NCBI GenBank assembly: GCA_964400355.1
Contig: CAYNTO010000004.1
Coordinates: 62,001 to 126,000, forward strand
Reading direction: 5' to 3'
Source: JACKAL01 sp964400355
GTDB taxonomy: Bacteria; Bdellovibrionota; Bdellovibrionia; Bdellovibrionales; JAGQZY01
DNA length: 64,000 nucleotides
Both the position numbers and the translations under genes were made by a program. Of the stretch, positions 22,210 through 31,754 are shown in pieces. The notes under the pieces were generated by a model, which did not search any database, was not told the origin of the DNA, and was given only the letters and a program-made list of their open reading frames with translations. Within the stretch, counting starts at the first letter, position 1, and the number at the start of each line of letters is the position of its first letter.

Positions 22210-24404
22210 TGTTTAAAAAAGGGTTGAGGTTTATAGATCGAGTTTACTAAGAGTTTGCGCGGCCGCTTACGGCTTTTATACAAAAAATCCAAGGACGCCA
22301 GGTTACTAAAAGTGGCATTGGACAAATCTTTTGGAAGTGCAGCGTAGTCAAAATTCAGATTCGTCTGTTGTGGCGATGCAAAAATGAATGGTTCATTGGG
22401 ACCATATGCGAAAAGTGCAGGAAAACCCGCCGCGTGAAGCGTGTCGTAGAGAATGCGCAACTCTGCGGGAGTGTTCGGAGTTTCGCGGTCCACATAGCGC
22501 CAAATCGGAGCATCCATAATCAAGAATCCGTGGGAGCTGAGGCGGGCGCGTGCGGCTCTGTAAAGTTCCACACTGTAAAGGCGACTGAGTTCATAGGTGT
22601 CGGGGTATGGAAAATCCAAATAGATGGCGTCGTAGCTCGCAGTGGTCTGAAAAAGATAGGCGTAGGCGTCAGCAGTAAGGACGTGGACTTTGGGGTGCTC
22701 AAGAGAATTGTGATTGAGTGCGAGCATATCCGCGTCGGTTCGCGCAAAGTGAATCATTCGCGGGTCTAGCTCTACGAGTGTGATGGACTCCACAGTGGAG
22801 TCTTCGAGTAATACGCGAGCCAGCAGGCCATCGCCACCACCACAGATAAGCACATTTTTCGGCGCACGCTTGTGGAGATTGGCCGCGCCGTGAACAAAAC
22901 TCTCGTGATAGGTGCGCCAGTAGCGGGAGTCGAGCTGCTGCTGTTTGTTGAGAAACAATGAGAATCCTGTGCGCGCAAAGTAGGAGGAGTCATTCGTGGA
23001 TTTAAGTTTATCGATAAACTGATAGGCAGTCGTTTCGCGCTGAACGTCGTCGATGGCGCTCAACATTTTTGAGTATTGAGAGAGTGCTTTTGTTGAGAAG
23101 GTGTTGAGCCCGAGATCATAATAGTAGGTTTTTAAAAACACCTGCTCAACAGCGTGATCGCCACGCACTCCAATAAAGATAGCGCAGCCACTTAAGGCGG
23201 CGGCGACCACACGCACGCGGTAGGACGTGCGGCGCGGAATACAGAGGAGGGCCGCAAGCAGAACGAGGTTGAGCAAAGCCACGCTGTGTAAGCTTGCAGC
23301 GGCGCCGATAGTAGGTAGTAGCACCAGTGGAACGCACACTCCTGCCACTAGTGCCCCCAAGTAATTCATGAATATCCCCGACGCCGTGTCTTCGGAGTTT
23401 TGGCTGGAGCGCTCCATTAGGCGCAAACACAGAGGGAGTTCAAAGCCGGTGAGAATTCCAACGACGAGAGGCAGTGGTGCAAACAGCAAAAGTGCCAGTG
23501 ATTTATGAGTCGTAAAAATTTCCAGCGGACTATAGGCGTAAACAACTGCACCGGTGCCATAAAATAAAATGTACAAGGTGGAACCCAAAGCGATGAGGAG
23601 AGTTTCGCTCATGATCAATGCGCGCAGCGGTTTCTCGATTTTCTGAGAGAGGTGAGCGCCAATGCCCAGCCCAATCAACATAAAGCCTATACCAAGACTG
23701 TAGGCCAAGGTTTCATCGCGCAGAAGATCTCCCAAGATTTTTGCAAGTAACAGTTCGTAAGAAAAGCTGCAAAAGGACAGCACGAATATTGCCATAAGCC
23801 ACGGTCCGCGTGTTAGTGAAACGATATTTGTCGGAGCGCTGGTGCGGTGAGTGGCCGGAATCCACAAGTACACGCCTAAAAGAGCCAGTAGAGATAACAG
23901 TGCTGCAAACATGCTCACGCCAAAAACTCCCGCGGAATGGAGCAAGTAGAGCGGAAATAAAGCGCTCGCTAAAAACATACCGGCGTAATCCCAAGCGAGG
24001 GGCGAAAAGCGATGAGTGGAGGAGTTTTTAGCCAGTTCAAGAAGTGCTGGTAACTCCAAACCAGAAATCCATCCGGCGGCAATCACAGGCACGTAGCACA
24101 GAAGTGTATAGACCGCAGTATTTTCGGGGTGGAGAAGTGGATTTAAATAAGTGATCCACGGCGGACTCAGAATGCTCAATGCGGCCATCACCACTTGTGA
24201 TATCAAAAGCAGCTGGCGCGGACTCCAGCGGCGATGGGCGTAGTTGAAGCACCACGCCCCCAAGCCGAGAGAAAATGTAAATAGACCAAATGTGGTTTGG
24301 TAGCGCACCACTGTGCCACCCATGACCGCGGTGAGCGTTTGTGCAAAGTTCATCTCATTGATAAAACCACAAAGCGCGGTGATCAGAGCAATAAAAGAGA
24401 TCAT
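22206..24404 (-). CDS. Membrane-fused spermidine-synthase-like protein
   Basis: This is a 732-residue fusion. The first about 420 residues form 12 or so transmembrane helices of MFS-like type, then residues about 430-690 hold a spermidine-synthase fold with SAM-site motif VLICGGGDGLLARVLL, VELDPRMIHFAR, HVLTADAYAYL and DAIYLDFPYPDTYELSRLYSVELY. Classical SpeE has a catalytic Asp in a DxTDP segment; here the loop reads LDFPYPD. Membrane-fused SpeE-like proteins are widespread but poorly characterised. Start and stop overlap the neighbours (ATGA on both sides). Confidence 0.88.
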   Translation of the reverse strand: MISFIALITALCGFINEMNFAQTLTAVMGGTVVRYQTTFGLFTFSLGLGAWCFNYAHRRWSPRQLLLISQVVMAALSILSPPWITYLNPLLHPENTAVYTLLCYVPVIAAGWISGLELPALLELAKNSSTHRFSPLAWDYAGMFLASALFPLYLLHSAGVFGVSMFAALLSLLALLGVYLWIPATHRTSAPTNIVSLTRGPWLMAIFVLSFCSFSYELLLAKILGDLLRDETLAYSLGIGFMLIGLGIGAHLSQKIEKPLRALIMSETLLIALGSTLYILFYGTGAVVYAYSPLEIFTTHKSLALLLFAPLPLVVGILTGFELPLCLRLMERSSQNSEDTASGIFMNYLGALVAGVCVPLVLLPTIGAAASLHSVALLNLVLLAALLCIPRRTSYRVRVVAAALSGCAIFIGVRGDHAVEQVFLKTYYYDLGLNTFSTKALSQYSKMLSAIDDVQRETTAYQFIDKLKSTNDSSYFARTGFSLFLNKQQQLDSRYWRTYHESFVHGAANLHKRAPKNVLICGGGDGLLARVLLEDSTVESITLVELDPRMIHFARTDADMLALNHNSLEHPKVHVLTADAYAYLFQTTASYDAIYLDFPYPDTYELSRLYSVELYRAARARLSSHGFLIMDAPIWRYVDRETPNTPAELRILYDTLHAAGFPALFAYGPNEPFIFASPQQTNLNFDYAALPKDLSNATFSNLASLDFLYKSRKRPRKLLVNSIYKPQPFFKQ

Positions 24405-25195
24405 TGCCCTTTCTCGTTGAGGGCGCGCGCTTTGTCGTAAAGGCTGTCAAAGGCGCCATCATTTTTTGAGAAATAGTCGCCGGGCGCAGAGAGAACAAAA
24501 AGATACGAGCCTTTGTGATCGGCCCGTTCCATGTAAACTACGGCCACCGATTCGCCGTTGTTCAACATTCCATTCCATAATGTTCCTTTAGAAAAACCGG
24601 AATTTGCCGGCGGCGGTGGTAGATCCTGCGGCGGTGTCATGGAATAAATGGGCGTCTTCGAAAGATTGGGAATGCTATCTGCGTCGGTTTTTAAAAACTC
24701 GCTCACTTGCTCGGCGCTCGCGGTGTTTTTATAAGCAAGACCGGTCACTTTGGCTTTACTCACGTCATCCACTCCATAGATGCCCTCAAAGCCATCGGGG
24801 AGATCCAGTTTGCTGTAGTTAAAATTTTTAGGCAACGGCACGTCGATAAACGCAGAACTGGAAAAGGCTTGCACGGTTTCTGTGCTTGTCTTGGCTTTTA
24901 TTTCAGCGATATTGGCGGTGGGTTTTAATACGGGGCGAGGTGGCGGTTGCAGCTGCACTGTTTTCTTAGCTTGGAGCCGAATGTTCTCAAAGCTGGAGCG
25001 GCCGAGAGAGATGTTTTCCGTGGGAGTGAGAGGTTTATTTTCCTTGAGTTTCAACTGTGCGCTGGCATAAGCGAGCTGTTGCAGTCGAGCTTCCATTTTT
25101 TTCTTTTTATAGATGGCGGAGACGATGCAAATAAAGGCGATCGCAAGGAGAACGTATATATATTTTGGTGCCAAGTTTTTTGGCTGTTCGTGCAT
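24401..25195 (-). CDS. Single-pass membrane protein, first gene of the operon
   Basis: This 264-residue protein starts MHEQPKNLAPKYIYVLL; an in-frame start at 25252 would add 19 residues. It has one helix (about 10-28) followed by KKKK, a Gln/Lys-rich helix, a Pro-rich linker (QPPPRPVLKP) and a soluble domain with DLPDGFEGIYGVDDVSK. No known family was recognised. The topology (short inside, large domain beyond the helix) suggests an anchored periplasmic protein. Its stop overlaps the next gene as ATGA. Confidence 0.7.
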   Translation of the reverse strand: MHEQPKNLAPKYIYVLLAIAFICIVSAIYKKKKMEARLQQLAYASAQLKLKENKPLTPTENISLGRSSFENIRLQAKKTVQLQPPPRPVLKPTANIAEIKAKTSTETVQAFSSSAFIDVPLPKNFNYSKLDLPDGFEGIYGVDDVSKAKVTGLAYKNTASAEQVSEFLKTDADSIPNLSKTPIYSMTPPQDLPPPPANSGFSKGTLWNGMLNNGESVAVVYMERADHKGSYLFVLSAPGDYFSKNDGAFDSLYDKARALNEKGQ

Positions 25196-25258
25196 TGCCT
25201 TTGTCACTTCAATATAAACTATTTCAGACAAATAAGTGGGCGTCCACCACATAACATA

Positions 25259-25288
25259 TTGACATGCAACACAAAGGATCTCTTTAAT
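25259..25288 (+). promoter_or_regulatory. Candidate promoter of the pilin-like operon
   Basis: A full TTGACA (25259-25264) is followed after 18 bp by TTTAAT (25283-25288). Transcription would begin near 25295. TATAGA (25293-25298) is an alternative -10 box. Confidence 0.45.
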
Positions 25289-25336
25289 TTACTATAGAAA
25301 CATTCAGATGTGGCAAATACAGAGGGCTTATTAAAA

Positions 25337-26245
25337 ATGAAAAATTGGCGATCTCAAAAAGGAATGAGCTTGGTGGAGATCATGGTTGTGGCCGGAATTC
25401 TGGGCTTTTTGGGCCTCGCTGTGAGCACCACGTTTACTGACATTTTCCGTATGCAATCAAAGATTATAGGAAACGACGAGGCCAATGAGTTTTCATCGGC
25501 GGTGGGGCGATTCCTGTTTACGGAGTCCACCTGTTCACCAGCACTCAACAATGTGGCCTTTCCGGCTGGCGGCTCGGCTGCAGTCACGCTCCCAGGTTAC
25601 GTGGGTTACGGTGGAGGAAGCACCGGGGCTCCAAGCACGGTGGGGCCAGGAACACTTATTGGTCAGAAACTTCGCGTGAAGAGCATTGTGCTCGCCGACA
25701 AGCGTTTAGCGCCGGCAACAATGAACTACGAAGGAGCTTCAGTGCGCCGTTATTTGGCGCAAGTGACGATGACCACAGAAAGTCGCGTCGGATCCAACAA
25801 GTGGGTCGCAAGCCCGCCGCGCAACTACGAGTTTCCAGTGCTCGTGAACAGCGCCGGCCGAATCATCAAATGCATGACCGGCTCCTCCATGGAAGACGCG
25901 TGCGTGGCTATGGGGTCGTCACTCAATCCAGCAACCGGCAAATGTGTACCGCAAAGCCAGTGCTACTATGAAGGCGCCTACACAGTGAACGTTTGCGATG
26001 GAAATACGGCGTGCACTCCAAACGCCGGAAATTCGTATTGCGCCAATGCGCACACGGGAGACATGTCGGGATGCCCTATCAACACACCCAATCCCATCAA
26101 TGGCGATATCAGTTGCCCTAATGGAACGGCCACTCGCCACCAAACAGGTTCACACAACACCACCTATCAAGTGAGTTGCGGAAAAAAATGCACGCGGGAT
26201 GTGATCGTAACATCCTCTTACTACATATGCCTGCGATGTCAGTAG
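25337..26245 (+). CDS. Type IV pilin-like prepilin, Cys-rich
   Basis: This 302-residue protein has a prepilin leader MKNWRSQKG and cut site G/MSLVEIMVVAGILGFLGLAVS with Glu at +5, as in type IV pilins and pseudopilins. The C-terminal part is rich in Cys (about twelve, in short C-x(5-10)-C spacings) and Gly/Asn, ending CLRCQ. ATG 25337 is preferred, with GAGGG about 10 bp upstream; a GTG at 25310 is in frame. It is likely processed by PilD and assembled as a minor pilin or pseudopilin. It overlaps the following pilin-like gene. Confidence 0.82.
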   Translation: MKNWRSQKGMSLVEIMVVAGILGFLGLAVSTTFTDIFRMQSKIIGNDEANEFSSAVGRFLFTESTCSPALNNVAFPAGGSAAVTLPGYVGYGGGSTGAPSTVGPGTLIGQKLRVKSIVLADKRLAPATMNYEGASVRRYLAQVTMTTESRVGSNKWVASPPRNYEFPVLVNSAGRIIKCMTGSSMEDACVAMGSSLNPATGKCVPQSQCYYEGAYTVNVCDGNTACTPNAGNSYCANAHTGDMSGCPINTPNPINGDISCPNGTATRHQTGSHNTTYQVSCGKKCTRDVIVTSSYYICLRCQ

Positions 26246-27060
26246 TTCGAAATCAGCGCGGCTCAGTTCTCTTGGTTGTTTTCACGGTGGCCGTGGTGCT
26301 GGCGGCAGTAATGCCGTCCATGTATTATCTCATACTCAGTTCCTCTAAAAGTCAGGTGAAGCGCGGCGACATGGAGGCCTATGTAGCAATGATTCATTCT
26401 TTGCGCAGCCAGCTTGAGGATCCTCTGCAATGTCATCAAATGTTGGGTGGCATGACGGTTCCCACCTCTTATGGAGCGCGCATCAACAACGTGGTGATTC
26501 CTTGGCGTTATTCGACCAGTACAGAAACCCATTTAAAACGCGGATGGAAAGTGCCGGGCACAGTTTTTACAATCAGTGATGTGGTGATGGTGCGTTCAGG
26601 CGCTAGTGGAGGCACCGTAGGGCTTAAAACTCCGGCAGGAAAGTTTGAGCACACCGTCGTCCCATTGCGAGTTTATGTTTATCCTAAAGAAGTGGGTTTG
26701 AATTTTGCCGATCAATCTTCGGGCACTCCCGATGCTCCCGAGCTCTTGCGGCCCATGATTCGGCGGGATCTCATGATTCGCGTGCTCGCCAATGTGGGCC
26801 CCGACGGAAGAATTTTTAATTGCTTTGGGCAGCAGTCGATCGCTGGAGCTTGCCAAGCCAACGGCGGAGGGTACAATCATCTTGGACCTGCTGATATGAA
26901 GTGCCAACCATGGGACACCTGCTTTACGGCAAAAGTGGGAGTGACCACTGATCCCAATCAGTGTGCACTGGCCTCGAGTATACCGTTTAAAGCATTGCAG
27001 ATCACTCAGCCGGGATTTTTTACGAAGTACATATGTCAGTTGTGTTTTAGAGATTTATAA
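26227..27060 (+). CDS. Pilin-like minor subunit, PilX-like N terminus
   Basis: This 277-residue protein has RNQRGSVLLVVFTVAVVLAAVMPSMYYLI after a short leader: a prepilin-like Gly followed by a hydrophobic helix, but without Glu at +5, as in some minor pilins. The C-terminal half contains paired Cys (FNCFGQ, GACQAN, MKCQPWDTC, ICQLC), as in the preceding pilin. The start is uncertain (ATG 26227 or 26236, both inside the previous gene). The pair of Cys-rich pilin-like proteins probably forms part of one pilus or secretion tip. Confidence 0.75.
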   Translation: MPAMSVVRNQRGSVLLVVFTVAVVLAAVMPSMYYLILSSSKSQVKRGDMEAYVAMIHSLRSQLEDPLQCHQMLGGMTVPTSYGARINNVVIPWRYSTSTETHLKRGWKVPGTVFTISDVVMVRSGASGGTVGLKTPAGKFEHTVVPLRVYVYPKEVGLNFADQSSGTPDAPELLRPMIRRDLMIRVLANVGPDGRIFNCFGQQSIAGACQANGGGYNHLGPADMKCQPWDTCFTAKVGVTTDPNQCALASSIPFKALQITQPGFFTKYICQLCFRDL

Positions 27061-27071
27061 AGGAGATACCG

Positions 27072-27530
27072 ATGCTAAAACGTCGAAAAGTGAGTAACTA
27101 TTTTGCCAATGCCACGCTCTCCAAGAAATACCATTTTCGACTGATGGCCATCAGTTTTTTCTTTATGGCGGCGGTGCTTTTTTATTTGCTGCAAGTGATT
27201 CGCGATGTGACTCAAAAAGTATCCTTTGTGGCGATCAATGACGAGCTGGCAGCCGAACATATTTATGAATCCATGAATCACCTGATGGTGATGATGACTT
27301 TGAGCTTTGTGGTTTATTTTTTGTTTTCGGTTCTGTTTGTGCTGTTTATTGAGCAAAAAGTAGGAGGCCCAACAGTGGCAATTCTCGAGTACATCGAGCA
27401 GCTCAAGGCTGGAAATTACGACTACAATCGCAACCTGCGCACCGGCGATGAGTTGGAAAGCATCATGCAATCTCTCAAAGAACTCAAAACCCAGCTCCAG
27501 GAAAAATCGGCTCAGCCGCCCACCCGCTAA
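27072..27530 (+). CDS. Two-helix membrane protein with HAMP-like domain
   Basis: This 152-residue protein has two transmembrane helices (about 25-43 and 75-95) and a C-terminal segment VGGPTVAILEYIEQLKAGNYDYNRNLRTGDELESIMQSL that fits a HAMP domain, including the Pro and DE(L) positions. No output domain follows. It may pass a conformational signal to a partner or be a stand-alone regulator. The SD AAAGGAGAT is strong. It follows the pilin-like gene by 11 bp and is probably cotranscribed with it. Confidence 0.8.
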   Translation: MLKRRKVSNYFANATLSKKYHFRLMAISFFFMAAVLFYLLQVIRDVTQKVSFVAINDELAAEHIYESMNHLMVMMTLSFVVYFLFSVLFVLFIEQKVGGPTVAILEYIEQLKAGNYDYNRNLRTGDELESIMQSLKELKTQLQEKSAQPPTR

Positions 27531-27703
27531 GCGCACTCTGTGTGTGCCGCGTCAAAGGCGACGGCAATCGTCCATAGGCGTGCGCCGGCTTCAACCAATC
27601 TGGGGTCAAAAAATCGGTTCAACAAACCTACCTAAGTGCTTGGAGATTCAGCTGGTTTTTGCGGCCTCTTAAGTTGACTCTTAGGGCCGGCAAAGGTACC
27701 TCT

Positions 27704-27733
27704 TTGAGGAGGGCTCGGTACCCTGTCTATACA
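27704..27733 (+). promoter_or_regulatory. Candidate glyS promoter
   Basis: TTGAGG (27704-27709), 18 bp, TATACA (27728-27733), giving a start just before the TTG at 27747. The GGTACC sequences on either side (27696-27701, 27717-27722) form an inverted repeat. I see no T-box. Confidence 0.4.
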
Positions 27734-27746
27734 CGGAGATCACTGC

Positions 27747-29063
27747 TTGGAAACTCAAGGTCTTAAAGATTTACAAACACTCGTATCCCTTTCGAAACAA
27801 CGCGGCTTTGTTTACCAGAGCAGTGAAGTCTACGGCGGCTTAGGCTCGTGCTGGGACTACGGCCCGCTCGGCGCACAACTAAAGATGAATGTGAAGCGTG
27901 CATGGTGGGAAGCTATGACTCGCAGACAAGATGTTGTTGGGCTCGATGCCGCCATTCTTATGCATCCCACAGTGTGGAAAGCTTCCGGGCACGTGGATAA
28001 TTTTTCTGATCCTCTGGTCGATTGCAAAAAGTGTAAAGCGCGCCACCGCGCTGATCATTTAGAATCGAAGGTATGCCCCAATTGTGGCTCCACGGAACTC
28101 ACTGAGCCGCGCAATTTCAATTTGATGTTCAAAACTCACATGGGTCCGGTTGAGGACGAAGGCGCCGTCGTGTATTTGCGCCCCGAGACGGCGCAGGGTA
28201 TTTTCGTGAACTTTGAAAACGTGCAGGCCTCCATGCGCCGCAAACTGCCATTCGGAATTGCGCAGATTGGAAAATCGTTTCGCAACGAAATCACTCCAGG
28301 AAATTTTATTTTCCGCACGCGGGAGTTTGAGCAAATGGAGATGCAATATTTTGTCACCCCTGGTGAGGATGACGGATTCTACGCCAAATGGAAAGACTGG
28401 CGTATGGATTTCTATCGCTCCATTGGCATCAACGAAAAAAATCTAAAATTCCATCCCCACGGCCCGGGCGAACTGGCTCACTATGCCAAAGCGGCAGAAG
28501 ATATTCAGTATTTGTTTCCGATGGGGTGGTCAGAGCTCGAAGGCATTCACAACCGCACCAACTTCGATCTCACTCAGCACGCCAAATTTAGCGGCAAAAA
28601 GATTGAGTACTTCGACGAAGCTAAGAAGGAAAAGTATGTGCCGTTTGTCATCGAAACCGCGGTGGGCTGCGATCGCCTTATTTTGGCGGTGATGTGTGAC
28701 GCTTACAATGAGGAAACCGTGGGCGACGGCGATAAACGAGTGGTCATGAAGTTTCACCCGCGCTTGGCGCCGGTAAAAGTGGCCATATTGCCACTTTCTA
28801 AAAAAGAACCACTCATTGAAATCGCCGATAAGCTCTTTGCCGACCTCACCCCGGTCGTAGAAACGCAGTACGACGAGTCGGGGAGCATCGGCAAACGCTA
28901 CCGCCGCCAGGACGAGATCGGAACTCCGTTGTGTGTAACGGTGGATTTTGAATCTCTCGAAGACAAACAGGTAACTGTGCGCCATCGCGATAGCATGGCG
29001 CAAACCCGCGTTGCCATTGACCAGTTGAGAAATTATGTTCTCGATCACACTTTCAAAAAGTAG
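27747..29063 (+). CDS. glyS: Glycyl-tRNA synthetase, single-chain dimeric type
   Basis: This 438-residue class II synthetase of the GlyQS (bacterial/eukaryotic alpha2) type has LSKQRGFVYQSSEVYGGLGSCWDYGPLG at the start, the zinc-like CKKCKARHRADH ... CPNC insert, ETAQGIFVNF (motif 2 region), RTREFEQMEMQYF and the C-terminal anticodon-binding domain (VAILPLSKKEPL...). It charges tRNA-Gly. TTG 27747 is preceded by GGAG at 8 bp. It is followed by ppdK after 9 bp. Confidence 0.96.
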   Translation: METQGLKDLQTLVSLSKQRGFVYQSSEVYGGLGSCWDYGPLGAQLKMNVKRAWWEAMTRRQDVVGLDAAILMHPTVWKASGHVDNFSDPLVDCKKCKARHRADHLESKVCPNCGSTELTEPRNFNLMFKTHMGPVEDEGAVVYLRPETAQGIFVNFENVQASMRRKLPFGIAQIGKSFRNEITPGNFIFRTREFEQMEMQYFVTPGEDDGFYAKWKDWRMDFYRSIGINEKNLKFHPHGPGELAHYAKAAEDIQYLFPMGWSELEGIHNRTNFDLTQHAKFSGKKIEYFDEAKKEKYVPFVIETAVGCDRLILAVMCDAYNEETVGDGDKRVVMKFHPRLAPVKVAILPLSKKEPLIEIADKLFADLTPVVETQYDESGSIGKRYRRQDEIGTPLCVTVDFESLEDKQVTVRHRDSMAQTRVAIDQLRNYVLDHTFKK

Positions 29064-29072
29064 GGAGTTGTT

Positions 29073-31754
29073 ATGAGTCCTTCAACGTCTCAGCCGCAAA
29101 AATTTATTTACTTCTTCTCGCAAAAAGAGACCGATGGCAATTCCGGCATGAAGGACATTCTCGGCGGTAAAGGTGCAAACCTTGCCGAGATGTGCTCGTT
29201 GGGAATCCCTGTGCCACCGGGATTTACGATCTCCACTGAAATCTGCCAGACGTTTTACGACAACAACAAAGCCTTACCGCAATGGGTGATGGATGGTGTG
29301 CTGGAGAATGTGGCCAAGCTCGAAAAGCAAATGGGCAAAAAATTTGGCGATGTCAAAGATCCACTTTTGGTGAGTGTGCGCTCGGGTTCCCGTGCCAGTA
29401 TGCCGGGCATGATGGATACCATTCTCAATTTAGGTCTCAACGAAGAGGTCGTTCAAGGCTTGGCAAAAGTTTCGGGCGATGAGCGTTTTGCATGGGATTC
29501 TTACCGCCGTTTTATTCAGATGTACGGCAATGTGGTGTTGCAGATGAATCATTCGCTCCTGGATATAATTTTCGAGGACAAAAAGGCCGAGCGTGCGGTG
29601 GAGAAAGACACCGATCTCACGGCCGACGATCTCAAAGCGGTGGTTGCTGGCTACAAGCGCGCCATTCGCGATTCTATCAATAAAGATTTTCCTAACGATC
29701 CGTTGGAGCAGCTCAAGGGCGCGATCCAAGCGGTGTTCTCAAGCTGGCACAACAATCGCGCCATCACTTATCGCCGTTTAAATGGCATTCCCGAAAGCTG
29801 GGGAACCGCAGTGAACGTACAGGCCATGGTGTTCGGTAACCGTGGCAATGATTGCGGAACAGGAGTGGCGTTCACGCGCGACCCGTCCACCGGTGATCGC
29901 CATTTTTTTGGTGAATACCTCATCAACGCTCAAGGGGAGGATGTGGTCGCTGGCCTCCGCACACCGCAACCGATCTCCAAGCGCCAAGCTGCGGGCACGA
30001 CGCACAAGTCCCTCGAGGAAGAAATGCCGGCAGTCTACGAGCAGCTTGTGGGAATTTATCAGCGTCTCGAAACCCATTACAAAGACATGCAGGACATTGA
30101 GTTCACCATCGAAGGCGGAAAGCTCTGGATGCTGCAAACTCGGAACGGCAAACGCACCGCCAACGCCGCCATTAAAATTGCTATGGATATGCTCGACGAA
30201 AAACTCATCGACGAGAAAACTGCACTCCTGCGCGTGACACCGGCGAGTCTTGATCAGCTGTTGCATCCGCGTCTCGATCCCAAAGCTAAAAAAACCATTT
30301 TGGCCAAGGGCCTTCCGGCAAGCCCCGGCGGCGTGTGCGGTAAAGTGGTATTCTCCAGTGATGAAGCCGTGGCGTGGAAAGAAAAGGGCGAAAAAGTCAT
30401 TCTCGTGCGTATTGAAACATCGCCCGAAGATATCGAGGGCATGGTGGCGTCACTTGGGATTCTTACCACCCGCGGTGGTATGACCTCCCATGCGGCCGTT
30501 GTCGCTCGCGGTATGGGCAAGTGCTGCGTTGCTGGGTGTGGTGATATTCATGTGGACTACAAGCTCAAAGAATTCCGCGCGCAAGGCTATGTGGTGCGCG
30601 AAGGCGACGTGATCACACTCGACGGTGGAACTGGCGAAGTTTATTTGGGCGAAGTCAAAACCATCGAGCCTCAGCTCGGTGGCTTTTTTGGTAGGCTCAT
30701 GGAAATCGCCGATAAGTACAGAAAGTTGGGCGTGCGCACCAACGCCGATACGCCTCACGATGCCAAAGTGGCCCGCGATTTTGGGGCTGAGGGTATTGGC
30801 CTCTGCCGCACGGAGCACATGTTCTTCGCTGCCGATCGCATAGACTGGATCCGTCGCATGATCGTCGCAGAAAGTGTGGCTGATCGAAAGACCGCACTGG
30901 ATCAACTTTTGCCCATGCAGCGTGGGGACTTTTACGAAATATTTAAAGCGATGGATGGATTCCCAGTGACCATTCGTTTGCTCGATCCGCCACTCCACGA
31001 ATTTCTTCCTCACGACGAAGACGAAGTGCAAGATATTGCTACTCGCCTCAACATTAAGCCCGACGAGCTTCGCCGTAAAATTAAGAATCTTCACGAGTTC
31101 AATCCCATGCTCGGGCACCGTGGATGTCGCCTGGCTGTGACCTATCCGGAAATCTACGAGATGCAGGCTCAGGCGATCGCTGAGGCGGCTGTGCAGATCG
31201 TGAAAGATGGGAAAAAGTTAATTCCGGAAATTATGATTCCGCTTGTGGGTGTGGATATCGAACTGAAGATCATGCGCGATCTTGTGGTTGATGTTGTGGA
31301 GCGCGTGAAAAAACAAGCGGGTGTGAATTTTGATTATCTCGTAGGCACCATGATTGAGCTTCCGCGTGCGGCAGTAACTGCTCATGAAATCGCCACTCAT
31401 GCCGACTTTTTTAGCTTTGGTACTAACGATCTCACGCAAACCACATTGGGTCTGTCGCGCGATGATTCGGGACGATTTTTAAAATCCTATGTGTCTGAGG
31501 GGATTTACGAAACTGATCCTTTCATGTCTATCGACGTAAAAGGCGTCGGTGCACTGGTAAAAATGGGGGTTGACCTTGGACGTCAGTCCAGAACAAACTT
31601 AAAAGTCGGTATTTGCGGTGAGCACGGGGGAGACCCAGCCAGTATCTCGTTTTTTGCGAGTGCAGGATTGGATTATGTCAGTTGTTCACCGTTCCGTGTG
31701 CCGATTGCAAGGTTGGCCGCTGCACAGGTGGCTCTTAAGGGGAGTTTGAATTGA
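29073..31754 (+). CDS. ppdK: Pyruvate, phosphate dikinase
   Basis: This 893-residue PPDK has the usual three parts: ATP-grasp N terminus (GGKGANLAEMCSLGIPVPPGF, SVRSGSRASMPGMMDT), the swivelling His domain with GGMTSHAAVVARGMGKCC (phospho-His near 471), and the PEP/pyruvate C-terminal barrel ending with GICGEHGGDP (catalytic Cys near 848). It interconverts pyruvate, ATP and phosphate with PEP, AMP and pyrophosphate, supporting gluconeogenesis from amino acids. GGGAG precedes ATG 29073. Length is normal, and its stop overlaps smc (TTGA). Confidence 0.97.
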   Translation: MSPSTSQPQKFIYFFSQKETDGNSGMKDILGGKGANLAEMCSLGIPVPPGFTISTEICQTFYDNNKALPQWVMDGVLENVAKLEKQMGKKFGDVKDPLLVSVRSGSRASMPGMMDTILNLGLNEEVVQGLAKVSGDERFAWDSYRRFIQMYGNVVLQMNHSLLDIIFEDKKAERAVEKDTDLTADDLKAVVAGYKRAIRDSINKDFPNDPLEQLKGAIQAVFSSWHNNRAITYRRLNGIPESWGTAVNVQAMVFGNRGNDCGTGVAFTRDPSTGDRHFFGEYLINAQGEDVVAGLRTPQPISKRQAAGTTHKSLEEEMPAVYEQLVGIYQRLETHYKDMQDIEFTIEGGKLWMLQTRNGKRTANAAIKIAMDMLDEKLIDEKTALLRVTPASLDQLLHPRLDPKAKKTILAKGLPASPGGVCGKVVFSSDEAVAWKEKGEKVILVRIETSPEDIEGMVASLGILTTRGGMTSHAAVVARGMGKCCVAGCGDIHVDYKLKEFRAQGYVVREGDVITLDGGTGEVYLGEVKTIEPQLGGFFGRLMEIADKYRKLGVRTNADTPHDAKVARDFGAEGIGLCRTEHMFFAADRIDWIRRMIVAESVADRKTALDQLLPMQRGDFYEIFKAMDGFPVTIRLLDPPLHEFLPHDEDEVQDIATRLNIKPDELRRKIKNLHEFNPMLGHRGCRLAVTYPEIYEMQAQAIAEAAVQIVKDGKKLIPEIMIPLVGVDIELKIMRDLVVDVVERVKKQAGVNFDYLVGTMIELPRAAVTAHEIATHADFFSFGTNDLTQTTLGLSRDDSGRFLKSYVSEGIYETDPFMSIDVKGVGALVKMGVDLGRQSRTNLKVGICGEHGGDPASISFFASAGLDYVSCSPFRVPIARLAAAQVALKGSLN

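Noticed and set aside
27531..27746. Possible T-box leader before glyS
   Set aside because: No T-box sequence or specifier stem is visible; only an inverted GGTACC pair and a simple promoter are seen.
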